This document shows, piece after piece, positions 11,171 to 23,155 of a stretch of DNA of 64,000 nt (the first letter of the stretch is position 1; every line of letters starts with the position of its first letter). The translations under genes were made by a program, and so were the position numbers. The DNA comes from Steromphala cineraria (lineage: Eukaryota > Mollusca > Gastropoda > Trochida > Trochidae): NCBI GenBank assembly GCA_916613615.1, contig OU744724.1:31703452-31767451 (forward strand), given 5' to 3'. A model generated the notes under the pieces. The model worked only from the letters and a program-made list of their open reading frames with translations, was not told the DNA's origin and made no database searches.

Positions 11171-12570
11171 AGTGCGTCCACTGCTATCGCCTGAGGATCT
11201 GGGACAGGGCTGACATAACTTGGGAGTCTGTAGTTCAAGGCTGTGCCGAACAGATCTATCTGTGGTCTTTCCCATTTCTCAGCAATTATATCCAACACTT
11301 GTGGATGAATCGTCCATTCCGACGACACGATGAGATTCCTGCGAGACAGAGAGTCGGCGAGGAAGTTGAGCCTGCCCGGAATGTGCCTTGCTTGCAGTGA
11401 AATCGACCAGTTGTCCACAAGAGTATAAAGATCTCTGGTTAGTTGCATTAGCGGAGCCGATCTCGTTCCTCCCAGCTTGTTTATAAAAGCTACTACCGTT
11501 GAGTTGTCCGTTGCAATCATTATGCTGGAACTCTGAAGTTGAGACTTCCAAGCGTGGAGAGCCAGTAACACAGCCTTCATCTCCAGAAGGTTTATGTGGA
11601 GATGTGCATCCGAAGGGTCCCAAAGTCCGCTCAGGGTAAATTGGAGCCAGTGAGCGCCCCAGCCCCGAGTCGAGGCGTCCGTGTAAATAGTGTGTGTTGG
11701 CGGAGGCAGAGTGAAAGAACAACCCGACATCACGTGAGAGTGCAGAGTCCACCATAGTATCTCACGACGCACTACATCTGTCGGCACAATCTTGGTGTCT
11801 AGAGGTAAATGGCGGTAACTGTTTATCCAAGTCTGCGTATGCCCAAGATTCAGGCGGCCTCTGACAGTGAAAGACTGGATTGAGGTTAGGGATCTCAGCA
11901 GAGACATCCACGACCTGAGAGCTTGAGGTTGGTTCGAATCCAGTAGCTGATGGATGGATTCCTGAATCGAAGTCCAGCGACTCTCTGAAGGAGCAATGGT
12001 TCCCGAGATCGTATCCAGAATGGCTCCCAGAAACTTACCAGATACGCTGAGTCGGGATCAGTTCTGACTTTTCCTGATTGATAATCCATCCCAGGTGGGA
12101 GAACACATGCTTGACTGACTGTATATGATGGTAAAGGATGGACAACTCTTGGTGTCTCAGCAGGAAGTCGTCCAAGTAGCCGTGGATGAAAACGTGATGA
12201 ATGTGCAAGAACTGAAGAACTGGAGCTGTTATCTTGGTAAAAAGCCAAGGGGCCACTGCGATTCCGAATGGAAGGACCTTGAATTGAAAACGGCGGCCAT
12301 TGAGGGCGAAACGTAGATATTTGCGGGACTTGATGTGAATGGGAATATGGAGGTACGCATCTTTCAAGTCGAGGCTGGCAAAGATTGAAGGGGGAAGAAT
12401 CAGTTTCCGAATATTGTTCAAGGACTCCATAACGAACTTGGGGGGCCTGGTGAGAAAGGACTTGTTTAACAACCTTTAACACCCCCACGGGAGAGGGGAG
12501 GATCGGCTGAGGAAACGGAATCGAGACATTCAGGTCGAGGGACGGAAGCGGCCGTAAGGGTAGACTGAGA
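10768..12570 (-). pseudogene. DIRS reverse transcriptase-RNase H, frameshifted
   Basis: The RT core is in the frame 12472-12035, with FASLDLKDAYLHIPI (palm Asp), LPFGIAVAPWLFTK and the catalytic HGYLDDFLL. RNase H follows in another frame (11907-10768), with IYTDASTRGWG, LLEMKAVLLAL, IATDNSTVVAFIN and LADSLSR supplying the acidic residues. A WERPQIDLFGTALN segment downstream is the conserved region usual after RNase H in DIRS elements. The single-base shift joining RT to RNase H lies near 12035, where the RT frame reaches a stop, and the RT frame also has a stop at its 5' side near 12475. The 298-codon ORF at 12791-11895 is an out-of-frame shadow over the same bases. Confidence 0.92.
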
Positions 12571-12591
12571 GGCAGAGAAGGGGCGTGGCAG

Positions 12592-14211
12592 TCAGCGTCG
12601 ATGCCCCCCTTTCGATCCACGAAAGGGCCTTGATTGCTCCTTGAAGAACTGTCTTGATTGATCCTTAGGCTGAGAAGGATGGAAGTCCCGCCGACCTCGG
12701 GGAGTGCCCCTAGACTGGAACGTAGAAGGAGGAGGATGAGGAGTCGATTGCTTGGAATGGTAGTTAGGTTTGGCGCTACTATTATTCCCACAACGCTGTC
12801 CCTGGAATGAACCCCTTGAAAATAAGGCCTGGGTTAATTTCAAATTCAAGGATTTAGAGGTCATAGCATCCTGTGATTCGCTGGCTTGAACACAAGATCC
12901 ATTGAATAAGGAGGGAGCTTGGATGGGTTGAGTTAGTAAAGAGTCCTTAACATCCACTGGTAGGTCTCTAATCCTTGCAATCTGTTGTTGCCTTTCGCCC
13001 AAAACAAAACGTGCCATGGAGTTGGCTGAAGCCGCAGTCAGGTCCTGAGACGCCACAAAAACAGAGTCTAAAAAACCATGCGCCATGGCCACATCATCTG
13101 CTCTGATAGTCTGTAGAGTATCCGGGGCTATCTCCTTATAATCTTCGAACTTGGCAGGAAGCATCTCCCTGACTCCTGCGCAAAACCAATTCATATAAGA
13201 GAGAATGTCCATAGACGCACGAACATTCCGTTCGATTTCGGAAGCATCAGTCTTGGAAATCGCAATTTGATTGAAAGACACCGCCTTAGGATTAAGCCGA
13301 TCAAAATCACTATCTAGCAGAGGGTCTTGAGCCACGAATCTGTTGTGCATCTGATAGGCCGTTTTGGGTCTAAACTTTGGAACTGTAACTTGACCCGGTA
13401 GATTGGATAACTTTTCATTAAGTCCGTTGCACGCTGTCTTAATGACTGTAGAGTGGGGCAAAGAAAACTTGGCAGGCCGTGAGGGGGGAAGCGACCCCAA
13501 ATCTCCCAACTCGTCGGGCCTAGGAGAGGCCGTATCCTCCGAAATAACAGGAGCCGTGCACGGCTTAAGTCGTTGGAGATATTGGATTTTGTCAGGAAAG
13601 GTCCAATCCGGATTAAGAGCAAAGTCAAAAACATCCGGAGGAATGATTAACTGTCCTTCCCGAGAAAACACTGAGAAATCCGCAGAGTCCGTGTCCGTAA
13701 AGGCTTGTTAGTGACATCATGAATCACGGGGATAAGCGGCGGGTTAGTCGTGTCAATGAATGTGGTCTGCTGGTCACGGGCCGTCCATGCAGGGGCCTGG
13801 ATACCGCTATCAACCGTCGGCGCGGTAGGACCCGTGCCGCCCGTGCTAACGGGCTGTTAACGGGATCCCCCGAGCTACCCTGACCTCCCTGTGAAGTCCG
13901 TGCACCACAGAGTAGGTTAAGGTGGACAGCATAGCCTTAATTTGCTCTAACTCCGTAGGCTTGGGAGGCGAGGACTTGGCTTTCTTAGAGTCTGAAGGTG
14001 AAGCCTTAGCCGTGGACTTACGCTTGGGCGTGATAGGCTTGGATCTCTTATTGTGCATAATTTGCCACTCATCCAGGGGCATGTGATTACACATCAAACA
14101 ATGTTTTTTGGCAGTACAAGAGGACTCGTCAGCACAAGAAAAACATAGAGAATGTGGATCGCCTTTATAGAGATACTTTTGACATTCGACACATTTCTTT
14201 TGAGAAGCCAT
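12592..14211 (-). pseudogene. DIRS gag-like ORF, frameshifted
   Basis: The likely start is the Met at 14211 (MASQKKCVECQ), not the upstream Met at 14403 whose leader is AT-rich UTR. The N-terminus carries paired cysteines (CVECQKYLYKGDPHSLCFSC, then C-x2-C) suggesting zinc binding, followed by a Lys/Pro/Ser-rich stretch. That frame stops at 13846. A middle piece (about 13840-13715) is readable only in other frames, and the rest (13707-12592) is open for about 372 codons, ending in an RG/Q/S-rich basic tail (FKEQSRPFRGSKGGHRR) typical of nucleic-acid-binding Gag C-termini. At least three frame displacements separate the parts. Calling it gag rests on position and composition. Confidence 0.75.
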
Positions 14212-14436
14212 TTTAGGAAAACAAACACGCAAGATGATCTCACCCAAGAAAACTTCCAGGAGTACAAGTAATCCAAAAGAATCACAATCCAAGGAAAACA
14301 CACAGTAATCCAAAAGAATCACAATTAATCCAGATGAATCACAAAAAATCCAAGGAAAAACGTATCCAGAAGTAATCCAATGAATGAAAGAAAATGAATT
14401 CACACAGAGTACGACCGGTCTCTCGGCGTACAGAGA

Positions 14437-14597
14437 AAAAGAATGACAGCTGAATTTGAAAATTCAAGGGAGTTAACTCCAAGGGAGATAATTCAGTAAG
14501 AACAACACGCAGACCACTAAAAAAATTTATTTTTTATTCACACTTTGTACGATCTCTCCGAGGGAGAGAAATCAGTCAATGTTGGTTTAGAGGTAAC
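14437..14597. repeat. DIRS inverted terminal repeat, 5' side
   Basis: Inverted partner of 8931-9092. It is followed by the extremity 14598-14615, which matches only the internal complementary region. Confidence 0.93.
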
Positions 14598-15540
14598 CGT
14601 TTTCGCAATAATTATATTAGCTTTTGAATGTTTTAGTGAAAAGCATGCTGTTTTTCAATTTTACAAGAACAGCTGTATAACTGACAAAGGAATAATCTTG
14701 GATTTGATTTATAATAGTTTATCAATTGCAGTAAATGGTTAAGAAATATAAACTTAGTGAGTAATGGTCAATAAAAAATCAAAATAAAATAATATGAAAA
14801 CTATACAAATCATTTTTTTTTTTTTATACAAGATTATACGGCCGTAAAGATCGTGGGCTGAAATTTCCCACCACGTTTTTACTTTTTTATACAAATGGGA
14901 AGATAACTCCAATCCTTGGATCATTCATCCAATCACTTCCAGTTACACTAATAGACAGCCAAATAAAAAAAAGATGCAAGGCATATAAGAACGATTTGCA
15001 AATAAAAGTTAGATGAATAACTGAGATTAAGAACCCATTGAATAAAGGTGAACTTAGTGTACTTCATAGCCATTAAAGTAACATGAAGTCTTGCTTACAG
15101 CGACAATATTTAAACTGACATTAAATTCAACTCAATAAAAATAAGGCAATTCAGCAGGTATTATCTTACAAGAACTTTTCTCAGGTATCAGGCAATAAAC
15201 ATTATATTAAACTCATAAGCGATCATTTTGGATTAATGTTTTGAATAAAGTTAAATAACAAAGATTATGACAATAATAGCCAAAAATGTTTGTAAAATTC
15301 AATGCAAAACTTCTTAGATTTTTTCAATCCCAAACATTTTGCAATTCATTCAAATGATAACAATTACAAATTGCAAAAATGACAGCATATTGTTCTGTAT
15401 CGTTGAGTGTATCTGTGCCCAGACATTTACCTAACTTTAATCAGCCTTAGAATAACATAAGATTACATTGTATCTTTTTTCTCTCTATAAATTTATAATG
15501 AATTTTGTTTCAACAAATCATCCCCCAATAGGATTGCGCC

Positions 15541-15913
15541 TTAAAGGGGCTGTAGCACGTCTTTAGGGGGAATGTATACACGTAAGGTGATGTCAGGAAA
15601 ATGAAAATTGATGGTTCCAATTGAAAGACAATTGTATTTCAACTAAATGAAGCAGTAATAATTTAAATATATAATGTAAAGTTTAGCCATGCAATTCCTT
15701 TTCCTAACAAAAACTTAATAAAAGGTATTCACACAAAATGGCCGCCAATGGCTTTTATGTGAATCTTTATACTTTGTGCTCTGACTATGGATGATTGATT
15801 TGTGTTATGAGATTTTTGACACTTTCAAAATAATACATTTAACATTAACATACAATTATCAGTGAAAAATCTAAAATACAAACTTTTAAAAAAACATGCT
15901 ACTGCCCCTTTAA
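15541..15913. mobile_element. TTAA-flanked MITE, copy 1
   Basis: Terminal inverted repeats TTAAAGGGGCTGTAGCACGT and (reverse complement of the right end) TTAAAGGGGCAGTAGCATGT bound a 373-bp non-coding element. Flanking TTAA suggests a piggyBac-type target. A relative in opposite orientation is at 39462-39825. Confidence 0.8.
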
Positions 15914-16930
15914 GGACTGGCTAGGAACATGAAAGAAAAACCGAATCTTTTATTGCACATAAAAAGGGGAAAATCAATTCAATAACTTATAATAACTGTG
16001 GTACTAATTAACCAAGGTTGCCTTCTTCTGTGACTAAAAAAGATTAATGGAATTGACCAAAAAGCTATTTTTGTTACAACTAAATATAGTGCATATGGCT
16101 ACTTACTGATTCATTGATTCTGTAACTTTATATAATAACAACAAACGACATACATTAAAACATTATCAAAAATTAAGGCAAATTGATAAACAGACAATTC
16201 AGAATGTGCAAATATTTCTTAATATATTATAAATATATATTTATATTCATAAGTCCCCTATTAGTAAGCAACAGCATAGATCATTAACATATACCTTTAT
16301 GGAAACTTGATAATGAAAGCTTATTATAGTTAATGACATTTCAAGTATTGTGTTTCTTTCACCTGCTCTTGAATAAATTCATATTGACATATTGATCTGT
16401 TGTTGTGGCTTAGTTAGTTATATTTATATGATATCTGTTGTTGTTTTGCAGGAATATTGTAAGGTCCTTCTACACTAGATATAAGCAAACCATAAGTCTT
16501 CTTGAAAATAATGCAGTGAGGCAGTAACATAACTCCAACAATTCACGTCACAATATCTCGCAACATTTGATTAAAACCAATAAGGAAGTAAGATAAAATC
16601 TGGACATTTTGCCAAACATGTTTAGGACAGACAACATTATTGGGCTGTACATTATTATTGCAATGTGAATAACTTGCAATAATGCATTTTTTGCCATATC
16701 ATTTACACTGAGGAATATATTGCATATATGTTAGGTCAAGTTCTTTCAAATATCTTAAGGCAATAAGCTTAGAGTGTAAGGAAAATCTCTTGTTGAGCAT
16801 GAATGTGTTAGGCTGTTAAACGAATGAAAGTAGACATATTTTCAAATATTTGCCATCAACTTTTGTTTGTAAACTTATTCTTTTGACTTATACTCAAAAG
16901 ATGAATAATTTCAAGACTGCATAAAACGCA

Positions 16931-17165
16931 AAACAAGCTATGTTTGTGAAACACTGATGCACCCGACGCAAAAGTCAAAGTCATAGGGTAAAAAAATTAT
17001 GACCTCATTTGAAGGTCTTATCATGATAGATGCACATGTGAATAATCAAAGGTCTATCTCTATCCAATCACAAGTTAGGGCCAAAGCTCAAGTTATTTGG
17101 TACAAATAGACACACGGACAGGGCAAAAACAATATACACCCGGCATCTCCGATTCCAGGGCAAAA
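16931..17165. mobile_element. Hairpin-ended element, family A, diverged copy
   Basis: Shares with 25345-25558 and 56508-56770 the opening AACAAG..ATGTTTGTGAAACA, a middle CAATCACAAGTTAGGGC-like segment and the 3' end AACAATATACACCCGGCATC. The terminal hairpin has decayed and the ACGG array is reduced to ACACACGGACAGG. Confidence 0.65.
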
Positions 17166-17312
17166 GAATGATTGTAGAGTTCGTTCAAAATATTGCAATA
17201 TTATTGGAACAAATGAGCTGAATGTGCCAATAATATTACGATACATACTCAGCCCTAGACCACAAGATGTTCTCATTGGCAAATGTGATGAACTTATCAT
17301 GAAATTAGTAGT

Positions 17313-17693
17313 ACAACCAGGGACGGACTAGGGATTTCTGAGCAAAGAGATCTTTGAAACTATAGACCAAAGTGAGTAGGATGTGTTTTGTCTATTTTCA
17401 TGTTGATTTGCCTTAGACGTAAAGGTCAGGGTAGATTTCTCACAACCAGGGACGGCTTAGGGATTTCTGAGCAAAAATCTTGAAACTGTAAACCAAAGTG
17501 GGTAAGATGTGTTTTGTCTATTTTCATGTTGATTTGCCTTAGACGTAAAGGTCAGGGTAGATTTCTCACAACCAGGGACGGCTTAGGGATTTCTGAGCAA
17601 AAATCTTGAAACTGTAAACCAAAGTGGGTAAGATGTGTTTTGTCTATTTTCATGTTGATTTGCCTTAGACGTAAAGGTCAGGGTAGATTTCTC
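17313..17693. repeat. Three tandem copies of a 126-129-bp unit
   Basis: Units begin ACAACCAGGGACGG at 17313, 17442 and 17568. Units 2 and 3 are almost identical; unit 1 is older. Non-coding. Confidence 0.92.
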
Positions 17694-17844
17694 CCGTAAC
17701 GTTTGATAGTCATCACAAGTAGGATTCCTACAGAAGATCACAGATAGCAGAGTCTGTACACGTACATCTGGTATTTAGCTTTTGATATTCTTAACTTTTG
17801 TACATTCAGAGCATGTTTTGGTTAACATTGTTACCATCGAAAGG

Positions 17845-18111
17845 CAGTCTAAGTAAACCTAGCCTCAATATTATCCGTTTCACTCCTATACTGAGTCAAG
17901 AAAGGCCTAATAGAGGGTCCCTGTCAGCCGACCTTTCTGCGACCTATGACCCTCCAACGTTATACGTGCGAAGGCACACTATTGTGGCTTGGTAAGCTGA
18001 GTTCTGATTGATCAATTCAATATGTGGGTTGACGCGACTCTCTACTGAGCCTTTCAAGACTCAATATTTGGGGTGAAACGGATAATTTTGAGGCTAGGTT
18101 TACTTAGACTG
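17845..18111. mobile_element. MITE with 42-bp inverted repeats, copy 1
   Basis: Ends are CAGTCTAAGTAAACCTAGCC in inverted orientation, extending about 42 bp. The flanking 8-mer TCGAAAGG occurs at 17837-17844 and 18114-18121, an apparent target duplication (hAT- or P-like length). Confidence 0.85.
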
Positions 18112-18603
18112 CTTCGAAAGGTGGGGTTTGCCTTTTTCACAATGAATATTTTCATATTTAGGAATTACCCCGAAAAGAAGGAATAGAAAAGTCACGAAAA
18201 CACATCTTATGAAACTGAACTCAAGATTATATATGCTCTTCTGAACAGGAAATAAGACAGCGCCCCTAGGTAAATATATCATTATGCACATTAAGCAAGC
18301 ATAGAGTTCTCCCAGGCACAGCAAGGCTGTCAAGATGTCATTTTCTATTCCAACTAGACCGATAAAGTTCAATCTTCCATCAAGAGAGGGAATCAAAGTC
18401 ACTTACATTTAACAAATTCTAATGTCCATCATCTTTTATGTCCCAAGAGTAGGTAAAAAGGGCATTCAAAAAGGTTAACTGCAGGCTAATACCTGAAAAG
18501 ATGGTAACTCTTCTCAGACTTGACAGTGTTTTTTGTAATCCCACAATTCAGAAGATTACAGATACAAAGACTCTGTTTAAGAAAGTTGAATCCCTATTTT
18601 ACA

Positions 18604-18852
18604 CCGTCTAAGTAAACCTAGCCTCAATATTATCCGTTTCACTCCTATACTGAGTCTAAAAAGGTCTAGTAGAGGGTCGCGTCAGCCGACCTTTCTGCGA
18701 CCTATGACCTTCCAATGCTATACGTGCAAAGGCAGACTATTGTGGCTTGTTATACGTGGGCTGATGCGACCCTCTACTAGGTCTTTTTAGACTCACTAGA
18801 GTCAGTATAGGAGTGAAACGGATAATATTGAGGCAAGGTTTACTTAGACTGT
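18604..18852. mobile_element. MITE with 42-bp inverted repeats, copy 2
   Basis: Same family and orientation as the copy 490 bp to the left. The flanking ATTTTACA (18596-18603 and 18853-18860) is an exact 8-bp duplication. Subterminal stretches (GAGTCTAAAAAGGTCTAGTA and its inverse) extend the palindrome inward. Confidence 0.88.
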
Positions 18853-19382
18853 ATTTTACAGAGATAGGTATTAGTTCTTATGTTCATCATTTCGCACACA
18901 TTGCTTTTCAGGATTACTAAAAAGAAGAAAAGTAAGGTTGACTTATTCATCATTTTAAGTTTCAACAGAAAAGGCCACCTAACTACGGTAATTGTTTACT
19001 CACACTACAAATCTGGGTGTAGGCTCATTCAGAAAGAAATCAGGTTTACTACAAATTTAATCATGACAAAACAGCAAGATCCATAAAACTAGATCTGGTA
19101 TTTCTAACCAACATAACATATCTAAACAAATCTGTTTGGGAGAAGCAAGGACTCTGACAATCAACCAGTTAGATTGGACCAAGTTAGATTTGGCATGATT
19201 TAAGATCATTGACATACATATATTGACCACTAAATGATTGAGGCCATCCAAATTACCGTCAGTTACTGCAATCTGGTATTCCTCAACAACATAACCTTTA
19301 CACAAATTGTATTAGGAGAGAATAGGCCATTCAATGGAAATCAGCTAGAAATTCTCAAAGAAGTTGGATTGGTTATTTCATT

Positions 19383-19488
19383 TGTGACATATTGTCATTA
19401 AATAACAGAGAAACAGAGAATTATTGTCTTCCAAATGTGACATATTGTCATTAAATAACAGAGAAACAGAGAATTATTGTCTTCCAAG
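19383..19488. repeat. Exact 53-bp tandem duplication
   Basis: The segment TGTGACATATTGTCATTAAA ... GTCTTCCAA occurs twice in direct succession. Confidence 0.85.
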
Positions 19489-22400
19489 TAAGAAACAATG
19501 ATCCTCTCAACAAAATCATTCCAATCTTTAAAAAATATTCTTGAAACGAAACTAAAAAGGCTGCAAACTTTCACAAACATTAATTTCTAGAGTCCATGAC
19601 TACTATAAAGTAACCATATCTACAGCTGAAATGTCTAATAGAATTGATCTTTAGAATTATGGTCATCCTGTTATTTTCTGTTTATGTTAGATTGAATATA
19701 TTGTGTGATTAATACCTATGTGTACTCTTGAAATAATAAAATTAAAACAACAAAAGACAGGACTTTCTGAATAAATTGAAACAAGCATCACTTGCAGTTA
19801 TCTGAGACATTATAATTATTTCATATCTATTTTTGGGAAGGTGAGGGCAGAGGTTATATAAAAATTGGATGGACTGCTTAAATTATGAGATAGTGGGACA
19901 AAGATAAACTAACAATTAGTCTCTGAAAAATTTAACCTTTAAAAAATATTTCATTTTATACATGAAACGAGTCTAAAAGAATTCAAAACAGGAAAATATA
20001 AGGTGAAATCAATTCAGCACATGAAAAGAGCATCAGACAATTCAAAATCTAGACTTACTTTAAAGAGGTTATGTTCAGAAACCATGATCAATTTATCAAT
20101 TGTAATTATTTACTCCCTTCATTTTCTATGAGATCTGCCATCTGTTTTCATTTTAAGAAAAACACCAAACAAAACAAATCTGAAATAACATAAGCAATAT
20201 TTGGAATCTAATGTTATTCCTTCTAAGGTTACCTCTTCGCTAAGTGGTATTGTGCAAGATCCTTGTACCATTGATTTCTTAACATGTGTATGCATATAAA
20301 TAATTGAAACAGGGAATAGAAACAGTGACCCAGGTCAATTCATCAGCAGAAGTAAATCTCTTCTAATTCTCCGAGACCTGACATGGGATTTCACGTGGGA
20401 CTCCCGCCCAATCTAGGAAGACGAGTAGGTCACTGGAGCAATAGAGATAGTAGGTAACACTCAACAGAAGTCATCTCTGGGCGAGATTCAACATCAGTTT
20501 CCATTAGAGCACAGTGCTCCTGGAATGTGTTTGTGGCGGAAGGAGCCAGCAGTAATCTCTGTAACGTCCATCTACTTGTTGGGTGTCTGTGTGATATAGG
20601 AGATATCACATCTGGGTATCAGACCAAGGAATTAGTAAATACCATTACAGGTTTCTATCTGATCATATCTAAATCGGTTAGCCAGTGCAGGAAATCTTGT
20701 AGACTGACAAGTATTTTGTGTTAATTTCTAAAGGTCGTTTCTTTCATCAAAGACGTCAAATAAAGTTTTATTACAAGTTATTACATGTTTTTTTGGTTGA
20801 ATGATTTCCAAATCAGTTATGTTTGTAAGAGAGAACTAGAAATTGAATTATGAAAGATGTTGGATTTTTTTTTATCCATACACAACTTCTTTATTCAAGG
20901 TTGGCAAAATTTTAACATATAAGAAGTTGTACTGCCATAAAACTACCTCAACTGCTTATATAAAGGAGCCTTATGGTTGTGTAAAAGGTACAATCATACA
21001 ATGGAAACTAAACTTGAAGACCTACATCAGTTTCATTGTGATTGAAATGTACATTGCATTAAGAAGGTGCAAAAGACTACCAGAAAATATCTACCATAAT
21101 GAACTAAAATGAATTATCAACTTTTGTTCAGAACATCACTTAACTTGAATAAGCATTTACAACGCTCAATTCAAGGAGTTGAGCCTATCCAAATTTTCCG
21201 CCAGCATATCTTTTGGATTGAAGACTTGACTGAGTGGTGCATCTCTTAGCATTCATTTACAAAACACTAAGAGTATTTTAACAAAGATGTCTTTACTTAT
21301 TAAAAAATCCTAAATTTCATATTTACAGCAGATGAACCTCTTAAAGACTCACAGATACATCTTTCAGATATTGAGTTGAGAGTAATGGTGAGCTCAGAGT
21401 TCCGGATTTTAGAAAACCAAATAATTATTTACTGATATAATTTGTACGTTGTGAATCTTATCTCATTTTACCATTCATACACTTTACAATTAATCTATAT
21501 CAAGTTTATGTTGTTTTGAATATGATTCAGTAGTCTCAATCAAAATCTTTATTTTACTTTTGCATAAAGAAGTTGCTTTCACGATGTTTTCTAAAAAGAA
21601 AAGCGTGGTTATTTCCAGGTATATTTACACTGAAGGAAAGTTTTCTTGGTACAAATGCCAAAGAGAAGATCACTTTCAAAGATCATGCCTTTGAAATTAT
21701 TCAACAAAAACAGCTCATGTCACATGTTTTTATCACACATATAGATAAACATGAGTAGTATCATACAGGAATAAGCAGATAAAACAAAATTTCAGTGTAA
21801 CAGTTTTTCTTTTTCTTTGACTTCATGAAACCATTGTTTTGTGACATCACTGTAGAAGAGTCACAAGAGATTAGGACATATTTCTGGATATCATCATGCG
21901 ATGTAAAGAGGAAAATTATTGAGATGGAATTAAAAATTTCAAAAGGGTGACATCATAATGTCTTTCTTCAGTGGACTTGACCAATTTGACAGAAAACACA
22001 TATAAAGCAATTTGATAGCAATATGTCTACACGATAAATAGTTCCAAAACAAGCATCATCACAGTCAACAGAGCAGAGACATCTTTCAAATGAAACAGTA
22101 AATGATTAATAGTAATACCTTGCCTGAAACCAGCTATAAAGGACTCTACTGATGAGGTCTGGCCATCTGAGGTCTTTCAGCTTAGAGGCGTCACTACCTT
22201 TGAGTTCAGTCTTAGTAATAATAATTTCTCACAGTCATCTATAAACCTTTGATCAATGATAATGGGACTGGAATCTGAGGGTCTTCTTGGTGTGAAGATT
22301 ATTGATGGATTATTTCACAATTAATTAACATCTTCACCCTGAGAGAACTTTAAGGTCTAGACTATTGTACTTCTGGAAATGTTTGTAATGTTTTATGGTA

Positions 22401-23001
22401 ATTTTAAAGTTATTTTGAACCTATAGTTTTAAGGCAACTCAAGATAAACAAACAAAAGTTTTGATAAACAGACATCTTAACAACAATGAGATTGCAAAGC
22501 TATAGAATTGTTATGGCTGGCAAAGGTTTACAAGATTCCAAAAAAATTAAAAATTCAACTTTAAAAAAAGTGTCATTATGCAGTACAAGTTAGTACTCTA
22601 CACAAAACAAGCACTTCTATTCCTTGACATTTGAGGCGGATGGTGATTCCCATTTCTGATGTCAGTACTGTATCTTAAATAAGTCAAGTATAACAAAAGA
22701 ACAAAAAGAGTTGAATTGAACCAACACATTTGGATACCATTTCAAACTCATCAGTTTCATCCATGGTTTAATAGTGGTTCTTCTGCTTGATCCATGTCTT
22801 ACAAACAATATGACAACTGTCAAAATGTAAATTTTGTACTATTCAAGATACATAAACAGCAATGGGAGTTTGGAACTGTTTCTAGACAATGTCTTGTAAA
22901 AAATAGTGCAGCTGTCATTTTCAGCAAGCACACAAAGGTGAATTGTATAATTTTCAAGATCTAAAGCAACGTAGATCAGAATATCAAAATGTCCAACTCA
23001 C

Positions 23002-23155
23002 CAACATCAGAGGAGGTCTGTTTGCGGTTGCCGTTCTCCTCGTGGTCGACTGGTTGACTGGAGAGGGTGAGCACCATGATGTGAGCCACCACGTTCGTCC
23101 GCTCCTTCAGGTCACTGAACATCTTCAGTTCCTTGTCCACCGACCGCTGTAATAC
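23002..23155 (-). CDS. PACS exon (C-terminal part of furin-binding region)
   Basis: A 154-bp exon with acceptor TGTTTCAG before 23155 and donor GTGAG at 23001-22997. Phase 0 in, phase 1 out. It encodes 51 residues beginning VLQRSVDKELKMFSDLKERT and continuing VLTLSSQPVDHEENGN. This aligns to the vertebrate PACS segment with VMQHPNEG ... YSLSSQPIDHEG, directly after the part encoded by 34101-33976. PACS proteins are cytosolic adaptors that bind acidic-cluster cargo and return it to the trans-Golgi network. The exon is the source of the 53-bp minisatellite starting at 23156. Its codons are much richer in GC than the surroundings. Confidence 0.88.

Larger units (their letters stand above)
8888..14615 (-). 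mobile_element. DIRS-type tyrosine-recombinase retrotransposon, complete but degraded
   Basis: A 5.7-kb minus-strand element with the DIRS layout. Inverted terminal repeats of about 160 bp lie at 8931-9092 and 14437-14597. Between the left ITR and the last gene is an internal complementary region at 9141-9238. It consists of an exact reverse complement of the left extremity (8888-8948 against 9141-9201, 61 bp) fused to one of the right extremity (14572-14615 against 9195-9238, 44 bp), overlapping by 7 nt. Such regions are known from DIRS1-like elements as the template for the circle junction. Gag, RT/RNase H and tyrosine recombinase follow in that order. No target duplication is apparent, as expected for recombinase-mediated insertion. 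Several frameshifts show this copy cannot act autonomously. Confidence 0.95.
14616..23001. other. Gene-free stretch, probably PACS intron downstream of the last exon seen
   Basis: 8.4 kb of AT-rich DNA holding the MITEs, hairpin-ended element and tandem repeats listed separately. I looked for later PACS exons (the acidic and Lys/Arg-rich middle region) and found none with usable splice sites and matching phase. ORFs of 60-100 codons here show no family resemblance. Confidence 0.45.

Noticed and set aside
11279..11755. 158-codon minus-strand ORF
   Set aside because: Shadow of the RNase H frame, without domain motifs of its own.
11895..12791. 298-codon minus-strand ORF
   Set aside because: Out-of-frame reading of the DIRS RT region; the frame with the YLDD motif is different.
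18100..18402. 100-codon minus-strand hydrophobic ORF
   Set aside because: It begins inside a MITE end, shows no family match, and its apparent donor has no partner acceptor in PACS phase.
20380..20500. Possible minus-strand exon with a CATTCCAG acceptor
   Set aside because: With the phase required after the exon at 23002 it stops within nine codons.
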